7,119 nt of DNA from Stenotrophomonas sp. (GTDB taxonomy: Bacteria; Pseudomonadota; Gammaproteobacteria; Xanthomonadales; Xanthomonadaceae). Position 1 is the first letter of the stretch; each line of letters starts with the position of its first letter. The DNA lies in assembly GCA_003510825.1 (NCBI GenBank), contig DOKO01000153.1:1-7119 (forward strand), in the 5' to 3' direction. The notes beneath the pieces were generated by a model, which saw nothing but the letters and a program-made list of their open reading frames with translations, was not told where the DNA came from and searched no databases. This document shows, piece after piece, positions 1 to 3,936 of the stretch. Position numbers and translations under genes: made by a program.

Positions 1-28
1 GTCGGATCCCCGCAGGGGCTCTGACCCC
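1..28 (-). repeat. 28-base hairpin repeat, copy 1
   Basis: The first 28 bases are identical to 599-626. Each copy folds as an imperfect hairpin: an 11-base left arm (GTCGGATCCCC), loop GCA, and right arm GGGGCTCTGAC, with two mismatched positions. This copy lies 16 bases beyond the stop codon of the MgtC-family gene, in that gene's reading direction, so it could act as a 3'-end or terminator-like structure. No T-tract can be assessed because the window ends. Dispersed hairpins of this general form are common between genes in Stenotrophomonas and Xanthomonas, as far as I recall. Confidence 0.7.
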
Positions 29-44
29 TGTCCTCACGATCCGA

Positions 45-494
45 TCAGAGCTTCCTCTCCACCCGCCGGATCACCGCCAGCACCAGCACGCACAGCACGC
101 TCACCCCGATGGCGATCACATACTTGCCGATGCCCACCGCGATGCCGATGGCCGCAGCCATCACCAGCGAACTCGCCGTGGTCAATCCGCTGACCTGGTC
201 CTCGCGATTGCCGCGCAGGATGGTGCCGGCGGCCACGAAACCAACGCAGGCGACCACTGCCTCGATCAGGCGTACCGGATCGACCTGCAGCAGGTCGCGG
301 TAGCGCTCCTGCTGGAAATGTTCGGCCACCGAATCACCGAGGCCGACGATCAGCGCCGCCGCCCCGGCAATCAACATGTGCGTGCGCAGACCCGCGGCGT
401 GCTTGCCCATCTCGCGTTCGACGCCCAGCACGCCGCCGAACAGCATCGCCGCGGCCACGCGCAGCAGGATCGATACATCCTGGGTGAGTTCCAT
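45..494 (-). CDS. MgtC/SapB family inner-membrane protein, short form
   Basis: This encodes a 149-residue hydrophobic protein with about five predicted membrane segments (near residues 8-25, 40-55, 76-93, 106-122 and 126-142). It carries family hallmarks in order: GVEREMGKHAAGLRTH (24-39), GFVAAGTILR (85-94) and GLTTASSLVMAAAIG (103-117). MgtC of Salmonella supports growth at low magnesium and survival in macrophages, partly by acting on F-type ATP synthase. This protein has only the membrane domain and lacks the soluble C-terminal domain of long MgtC, so it belongs to the shorter, functionally undefined branch, and a virulence role should not be assumed. I chose the ATG at 494 because GGAG lies 9 bases before it and the hydrophobic segment follows at once. 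An upstream GTG at 545 would add 17 unrelated residues and fall inside a leader hairpin. It lies downstream of the SDR gene on the same strand, but hairpins separate them, so co-transcription is uncertain. The function of this copy is unknown. Confidence 0.9.
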   Translation of the reverse strand: MELTQDVSILLRVAAAMLFGGVLGVEREMGKHAAGLRTHMLIAGAAALIVGLGDSVAEHFQQERYRDLLQVDPVRLIEAVVACVGFVAAGTILRGNREDQVSGLTTASSLVMAAAIGIAVGIGKYVIAIGVSVLCVLVLAVIRRVERKL

Positions 495-500
495 CGGCAG

Positions 501-521
501 GCTCCGGGAGTTTCCCGGAGC
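501..521 (-). promoter_or_regulatory. perfect hairpin covering the ribosome binding site of the MgtC-family gene
   Basis: Read on the minus strand, the mRNA has GCTCCGGGA, loop AAC, then TCCCGGAGC: a perfect 9-base-pair stem. It is followed by CTGCCG and the ATG at 494. The second arm contains GGAG, the only good Shine-Dalgarno sequence for this gene, so the closed stem would hide it. This suggests translational control by structure, for example by temperature, ribosome pausing or a bound factor. The pairing is seen directly; regulation is inferred. Confidence 0.6.
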
Positions 522-535
522 GTCGCGCGAGGGGC

Positions 536-559
536 GTGGCACCACGGTGAAGGTGCCAC
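536..559 (-). promoter_or_regulatory. second leader hairpin upstream of the MgtC-family gene
   Basis: GTGGCACC (536-543) and GGTGCCAC (552-559) form a perfect 8-base-pair stem with an 8-base loop. It lies 41 bases before the start codon and 14 bases before the hairpin that hides the ribosome binding site. If transcription starts upstream of it, it would be part of a structured leader. It has no GTAG foot and no T-run, so it fits neither the local repeat class nor a standard terminator. Confidence 0.45.
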
Positions 560-563
560 CACG

Positions 564-599
564 GCCGGTTCACCCGGCAACGCCGGGCGATGCCCGGCG
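564..599. repeat. tandem hairpins, GTAG/SMAG-like core
   Basis: Two adjacent inverted repeats are seen. GCCGG (564-568) pairs with CCGGC (574-578) over a 5-base loop. CGCCGGGC (581-588) pairs perfectly with GCCCGGCG (592-599) over loop GAT. The second has the same arms as the GTAG elements at 3844-3866 and 5976-5998 but lacks the GTAG foot, so it is probably a degenerate member. It runs directly into the 28-base repeat at 599-626. Confidence 0.6.
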
Positions 600-626
600 T
601 CGGATCCCCGCAGGGGCTCTGACCCC
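599..626 (-). repeat. 28-base hairpin repeat, copy 2
   Basis: This is base-for-base identical to 1-28 and in the same orientation. It lies 26 bases beyond the stop codon of the SDR gene, in that gene's direction, much as copy 1 lies beyond the MgtC-family stop. The recurring position after minus-strand stop codons suggests a 3'-end role such as mRNA protection or partial termination. Following bases on the minus strand are GC-rich rather than T-rich, so it is not a classical intrinsic terminator. Confidence 0.7.
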
Positions 627-652
627 ATCCATCCGTTCCCCTCAGCAGCGCA

Positions 653-1411
653 TCACTGCGCCAGGTAGCCACCGTCGATCGCGTAGTAGGTGCCGGTCGC
701 GAACGAGGCATCATCACTGGCCAGCCAGGCCACCAGCGCCGCCACCTCCTCCGGCGTGCCCAGGCGCTTGAGCGCATGGCGCCCTTCCAGCGTTGCGCGC
801 ACCTTGGCATCCATCTTCTCCAGCAGCGGCGTGGCGATGAAGCCCGGGCCGACCGCGTTGATGCGGATGCCATCGCCGGCGTGTTCCCACGCGGCGGTCT
901 GGGTCAGGCCCACCACGCCGTGCTTGGCCGCCACGTAGGCGGTCGAACCGGCATAACCCACCTGGCCCAGGATCGAGGCCATGTTGATGATGCTGCCGCC
1001 CTTGCCCGCCGCGCGCATCGCCTGGATCTGCGCACGCTGGCACAGGAACACGCTGGTCAGGTTCACATCGACCACGCGCTTCCAGCCATCGACCGGATAG
1101 TCGCCACTGCTTGCGGCCGGGCCGCCGATGCCGGCGTTGTTCACCGCCACGTCGATGCCACCCAGCTCCTTCACTGTGCGCTGTACCGCCGCCTCCACCG
1201 CCGCTTCATCGGTCACGTCCAGGGCGATGCCGATCGCCTGCACGCCCTTCGCCTTCAGGCGCTGCACGGTGGCATCCACCGCGTCCTGTTTCAGGTCCCA
1301 CACCGAGAGGCTGGCACCGGATGCAGCAAGCAGTTCCGCCACGGCCAGGCCGATGCCGGACACACCGCCGGTCACGATCGCGGTCTTGCCCTTGAGCTGG
1401 TAGTCGATCAT
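653..1411 (-). CDS. SDR family NAD(P)-dependent oxidoreductase
   Basis: This is a 252-residue classical short-chain dehydrogenase/reductase, a usual length for the family. The cofactor loop is TGGVSGIG (14-21). Asp39 at the end of the second strand (SVWDLK) favours NAD(H) over NADP(H). D65-V66 and NNAG (91-94) follow. The catalytic tetrad is N117, S146, Y159 and K163 (YVAAK), and the tail ends in DGGYLAQ. The protein should be cytoplasmic and oxidise an alcohol or reduce a carbonyl; the substrate cannot be read from the sequence. I chose the ATG at 1411, where GGAG lies 9 bases upstream. An in-frame ATG at 1435 would add eight residues not typical of the fold. The gene is divergent from the ene-reductase at 1601, which hints at shared control and related substrates. 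The frame stays open far upstream on this strand, but only by antisense to the neighbour. Confidence 0.93.
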   Translation of the reverse strand: MIDYQLKGKTAIVTGGVSGIGLAVAELLAASGASLSVWDLKQDAVDATVQRLKAKGVQAIGIALDVTDEAAVEAAVQRTVKELGGIDVAVNNAGIGGPAASSGDYPVDGWKRVVDVNLTSVFLCQRAQIQAMRAAGKGGSIINMASILGQVGYAGSTAYVAAKHGVVGLTQTAAWEHAGDGIRINAVGPGFIATPLLEKMDAKVRATLEGRHALKRLGTPEEVAALVAWLASDDASFATGTYYAIDGGYLAQ

Positions 1412-1600
1412 CTGTGTTCTCCACGTGTTGGTCATCGATGCGGAGCGCGTCCGCCTGTTGATGACGTTACGCCCGCGCGTGTTACGGAGGTGCCATCTGC
1501 AGCGACATTCGACACCCATTGCCTGCAACGAACCTTCCCATCGCTGCAACGCATTCGCGCCTATGCTCCAAGCCACACCTTTCCCCCAGTGGAATCTTCG
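1412..1600. promoter_or_regulatory. shared divergent control region of SDR and ene-reductase genes
   Basis: These 189 bases separate two divergent start codons and must hold promoters for both genes unless one is silent. For the ene-reductase, TATGCT (1562-1567) is a plausible -10 box, but I find no good -35 at the expected distance. For the SDR I see no convincing -35/-10 pair. No open reading frame of interest lies inside. The clearest signal is the direct repeat listed separately at 1515-1551. Confidence 0.55.
1515..1551 (+). promoter_or_regulatory. operator-like direct repeat
   Basis: CCCATTGCCTGCAACG (1515-1530) is followed by CCCATCGCTGCAACG (1537-1551). The shared CTGCAACG halves are spaced exactly 21 bases apart, about two turns of the helix. 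The pair ends 10 bases before the candidate -10 box at 1562, so a bound protein would sit on or beside the -35 region. Directly repeated half-sites two turns apart are typical of AraC-family binding. The AraC-type gene at 2791 is a candidate regulator, by inference only. Confidence 0.4.
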
Positions 1601-2692
1601 ATGAGCCCTGCCGCCGACCTGCTGTTCACGCCCACCCACCTTGGCGACATCGCCGTGGCCAACCGCATCGCCATGGCGCCGCTGACGCGCAACCGTGCGC
1701 TGCCCGACCGCGTGCCCTCGCCCCTGGCAATCACGTACTACCAGCAGCGTGCCAGCGCTGGTCTGATCATTGCCGAGGCAACGCAGATCAGCCCGCTGGG
1801 CCAAGGCTACCTGGACACCCCGGGCATCTACAGCGACGCGCAGGTGGCTGGATGGAAGCCGGTTACCGATGCGGTGCACGCCGCCGGTGGCCGCATCGTG
1901 CTGCAGCTCTGGCACGTCGGCCGCATCTCCCACACCAGCCTGCTGCCGGAAGGCGAAGTGCCGGTGGCACCCAGCGCGATCCGCGCCAATGGCAAGACCT
2001 TTACCGCCAATGGCTTCGAGGATGTGTCCGCGCCGCGCGCGTTGACCATCGAGGAAATCCCGGCGCTGATCGAGGACTACCGCATCGCTGCGCGCAACGC
2101 GATTGCCGCGGGCTTCGATGGCGTGGAAGTGCACGCCGCCAATGGCTACCTGATCGACCAGTTCCTGCGCGATGGCAGCAACCACCGCAGCGATGCCTAC
2201 GGTGGCAGCATCGAGAACCGCACGCGCCTGTTGTTTGAGGTGGTCAGCGCGGTGGCCGAAGCCATCGGCCCGGCCCGCACCGGCGTGCGCCTGTCGCCGG
2301 TCACGCCGGTCAACGATGCCCACGACAGCAACCCGCAGCCACTGTTCGACCGCGCGGTCGAGCGCCTGGACGCGATCGAGGGCCTGGCCTTCATCCATGT
2401 CATCGAAGGCGCCACCGGCGGCGACCGTGACAACCTGGCCTTCGACTACGCCGGCCTGCGTGCGCGCTTCCGTGGCCCGTGGATCGCCAACAACGGCTAC
2501 GACGCCGCGCGCGCCGAACAGGCCGTGGCCAGCGGCTACGCCGACATGGTGGCCTTCGGCCGACCGTTCATCGCCAACCCCGATCTGGTGGCACGCCTGC
2601 ACAGCGGTGCCGCACTGGCATCGCTCGACCCCAACACGCTGTATGGCGGTGGCGCGCACGGCTACACCGACTACCCCGCACTGGGCGCGTAA
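1601..2692 (+). CDS. alkene reductase, Old Yellow Enzyme / NemA-type flavoprotein
   Basis: This encodes a 363-residue FMN-dependent ene-reductase with a single TIM-barrel domain. Such enzymes use NAD(P)H to reduce the C=C bond of activated alkenes (enones, maleimides) and sometimes nitro compounds or nitrate esters. Visible motifs are MAPLTRNR (25-32, with T29 near the flavin), LQLWHVGR (101-108; Q102 and W104 in the active site), and VHAANGYL (177-184; H178 and N181 bind substrate and Y183 is the proton donor). DAYGGSIENR (198-207), R230 in GVRLSP, and the C-terminal AFGRPFIANPDL phosphate-binding segment follow. The whole set matches the classical NemA/OYE class rather than the YqjM class. 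The ATG at 1601 is preceded by a modest GTGGAA ribosome site and matches the family N-terminus. The gene is divergent from the SDR, and the pairing suggests detoxification or conversion of electrophilic carbonyls. The physiological substrate is unknown. Confidence 0.95.
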   Translation: MSPAADLLFTPTHLGDIAVANRIAMAPLTRNRALPDRVPSPLAITYYQQRASAGLIIAEATQISPLGQGYLDTPGIYSDAQVAGWKPVTDAVHAAGGRIVLQLWHVGRISHTSLLPEGEVPVAPSAIRANGKTFTANGFEDVSAPRALTIEEIPALIEDYRIAARNAIAAGFDGVEVHAANGYLIDQFLRDGSNHRSDAYGGSIENRTRLLFEVVSAVAEAIGPARTGVRLSPVTPVNDAHDSNPQPLFDRAVERLDAIEGLAFIHVIEGATGGDRDNLAFDYAGLRARFRGPWIANNGYDAARAEQAVASGYADMVAFGRPFIANPDLVARLHSGAALASLDPNTLYGGGAHGYTDYPALGA

Positions 2693-2704
2693 TCCATTGT
2701 CACC

Positions 2705-2728
2705 GGCCCGTCGCTGCGGCGGCGGGCC
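2705..2728 (+). terminator. terminator-like hairpin after the ene-reductase
   Basis: GGCCCGTCGC (2705-2714) pairs with GCGGCGGGCC (2719-2728) over the loop TGCG: ten pairs, one of them G-U. It starts 12 bases after the TAA stop. There is no T-run after it, so it is a weak candidate for factor-independent termination. It may instead protect the 3' end. It overlaps the region expected to hold the -35 box of the next gene. Confidence 0.45.
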
Positions 2729-2733
2729 CGCGC

Positions 2734-2739
2734 TAGAAT
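2734..2739 (+). promoter_or_regulatory. candidate -10 box for the AraC-type gene
   Basis: TAGAAT lies 51 bases before the ATG at 2791, in the context GCGCTAGAATG. It is close to the TATAAT consensus. No good -35 is seen at 17 bases upstream, where the hairpin stem of 2705-2728 lies, so the call rests on one box only. Confidence 0.3.
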
Positions 2740-2790
2740 GTTCCCGCGAGCCGACGCCAGCACTCTCCTCCCCAGCTGAGCGGCTTCGCA

Positions 2791-3747
2791 ATGTCCCGAT
2801 ATTTCACCTTTGCCGATTACCGTCGCTTCGGCGATCGTCACGGCTATGACTACCGCGCCGACCCGCGCGACCTGCGCGACGACCAATGGGTGGGTCGCGG
2901 CGAAATGCACGAACAGACCCTGCGCGGCGGCCTCAGCCTGATCGCCACCGATGTATGCAACCGCGTGGGCTATACGGCCACTGCCGAGCAGCGGCCGGGC
3001 CTGTCGATCCGGATGATGCTCGATGGCCAGGTCGACGTGCAGGTGCCGCAGCGTGAGGCCTTCAGCCTGCGCGCCGGCACCGCGATGACCAGCCATCACC
3101 GTGAACCGGTCGAGATGCGCGGCGTGCATCCGGGCAGCGTGCGCCTGCGTGGGGTGAGCCTGCGCATTCCTGCGGAATTCGATGTGGACCTGCTGCAGCA
3201 ACCTGCGCTGCAGCAGGCGCTGCAGGGCCAGGAGGTGGGCTGCCGGCACTGGGCCATTCCGCACACGCTGGTACCGGCGTTGTCGCAGTTGTTCGACAGC
3301 CCGTGGCAGGGTGATCTGGATGCATTGTGGCGCGAGGGCCTGGCGCTGCAGATCCTGGCGGTGGGCCTGCAGGCCGATGACCTGCACGGGGCCAGCACCC
3401 GTGCGTTGCGTGCCGGCCAGCATGCGCGGCTGGAACGGGTGCGCGACTTCCTGCGCGAGGACCCCAGCCACGAACACAGCCTGGTCGAACTGGCACAGAT
3501 CGCCTGCATGAGCCCCAGTTCGCTGCGCCGTCATTTCGTGCAGCAGTACGGCTGCTCGGTGTTCGATTACCTGCACGAACAGCGCATGCACCACGCCGAG
3601 CAGGGCCTGCGCGAACGTGGCTGGAGCGTCGAACAGGCTGCGGCCGCGACCGGCTACCGCCACCCCAGCAACTTCGCTGCCGCGTTCCGCAAGCGCTTCG
3701 GCCTGGTACCCAGCCGCTGGCGCACCGGGCCCTCGAAGGTGGGTTGA
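2791..3747 (+). CDS. AraC family transcriptional regulator (PchR-like type)
   Basis: This encodes a 318-residue DNA-binding protein with an N-terminal sensing domain (about 1-205) and a C-terminal double helix-turn-helix (about 212-312). The first helix-turn-helix is around LVELAQIACMSPSSLRRHF (231-249). The second spans 279-311, with the family signature GYRHPSNFAAAFRKRFG followed by VPSRWR. The N-terminal half (LSIRMMLDGQVDVQV, then an RAGTAMTSHHREP stretch) resembles the PchR-like subgroup, which often controls siderophore receptors, but no TonB receptor lies in the window, so the effector is unknown. The start has only a weak GAGCGG ribosome site 7 bases upstream. The gene follows the ene-reductase on the same strand with a 98-base gap and its own candidate promoter. 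It might regulate the divergent SDR/ene-reductase pair; this is a guess from proximity. It is convergent with the ester hydrolase. Confidence 0.92.
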   Translation: MSRYFTFADYRRFGDRHGYDYRADPRDLRDDQWVGRGEMHEQTLRGGLSLIATDVCNRVGYTATAEQRPGLSIRMMLDGQVDVQVPQREAFSLRAGTAMTSHHREPVEMRGVHPGSVRLRGVSLRIPAEFDVDLLQQPALQQALQGQEVGCRHWAIPHTLVPALSQLFDSPWQGDLDALWREGLALQILAVGLQADDLHGASTRALRAGQHARLERVRDFLREDPSHEHSLVELAQIACMSPSSLRRHFVQQYGCSVFDYLHEQRMHHAEQGLRERGWSVEQAAAATGYRHPSNFAAAFRKRFGLVPSRWRTGPSKVG

Positions 3748-3784
3748 GCTGCGCTCCGGTGGGTTGGCCTCCACTCTGGTGGGT
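3738..3784 (+). repeat. degenerate 20-base tandem repeat across the stop codon
   Basis: GGTGGGT recurs at 3738, 3758 and 3778, exactly 20 bases apart. The first two units agree at 15 of 20 positions, and the third leads straight into the GTAG-like hairpin at 3783. The first unit contains the last codons and the TGA stop of the AraC-type gene. It looks like successive remnants of the left foot of GTAG/GTGG elements. Confidence 0.45.
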
Positions 3785-3803
3785 GTCGACCGTTGGTCGA
3801 CAC
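3779..3803 (+). repeat. SMAG-like hairpin 1 (GTGG foot)
   Basis: The foot GTGG (3779-3782) is followed by GTGTCGACC (3783-3791), loop GTT, and GGTCGACAC (3795-3803), a perfect 9-base-pair stem. It has the same arms as the element at 3891-3914, but with GTGG in place of GTAG. A short CTTTTG run follows, so it may also weakly terminate the AraC-type transcript. Confidence 0.7.
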
Positions 3804-3817
3804 GCTTTTGCATGGCA

Positions 3818-3840
3818 TGCCGGCCAGCGGCCGGCACTAC
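3818..3840 (-). repeat. SMAG/GTAG REP element 2
   Basis: On the minus strand GTAG (3840-3837) is followed by a perfect 8-base-pair stem, TGCCGGCC with GGCCGGCA and a 3-base loop. This is the canonical form of the GTAG elements of S. maltophilia. It lies in the convergent space between the AraC-type gene and the ester hydrolase. Confidence 0.8.
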
Positions 3841-3843
3841 CAC

Positions 3844-3866
3844 CGCCGGGCGTGGCCCGGCGCTAC
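3844..3866 (-). repeat. SMAG/GTAG REP element 3
   Basis: On the minus strand GTAG (3866-3863) precedes the stem CGCCGGGC / GCCCGGCG with a 3-base loop. It has the same orientation as element 2 and starts 3 bases after it, giving a head-to-tail pair. Its arms equal those at 581-599 and 5976-5994. Confidence 0.8.
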
Positions 3867-3890
3867 CCACATCAATCGATCACCGCTTTG

Positions 3891-3914
3891 GTAGGTGTCG
3901 ACCTTGGTCGACAC
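3891..3914 (+). repeat. SMAG/GTAG REP element 4
   Basis: GTAG (3891-3894) precedes GTGTCGACC, loop TT, and GGTCGACAC, a perfect 9-base-pair stem. It is opposite in orientation to elements 2 and 3 and lies 22 bases beyond the ester hydrolase stop codon, on the 3' side of that gene. With element 1 it brackets the inverted pair. Confidence 0.8.
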
Positions 3915-3936
3915 GCTCCTGCATGCACCACCAACC

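Noticed and set aside
1..626. The MgtC-family gene as cargo of a mobile unit flanked by 28-base direct repeats.
   Set aside because: There is no transposase, no outer inverted ends and no target duplication apart from the hairpin repeats themselves. Dispersed intergenic hairpins behind gene ends explain the pattern better.
653..2791. A 712-codon open frame on the minus strand that includes the SDR gene and runs antisense to the whole ene-reductase gene.
   Set aside because: Only the last 252 codons look like a protein family. The rest mirrors the high-GC codon pattern of the ene-reductase and has low-complexity, arginine- and alanine-rich composition. A good ribosome site and the family N-terminus place the start at 1411.
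2671..3870. A 399-codon minus-strand frame opposite the AraC-type gene.
   Set aside because: It has no family resemblance, spans GTAG hairpins and the ene-reductase end, and its composition matches antisense GC-rich coding DNA.
3779..3914. The cluster of palindromes as a CRISPR array or an attachment site.
   Set aside because: The units differ in sequence and orientation, spacers are 3-24 bases, and there are no cas or integrase genes. GTAG feet identify REP-type elements.
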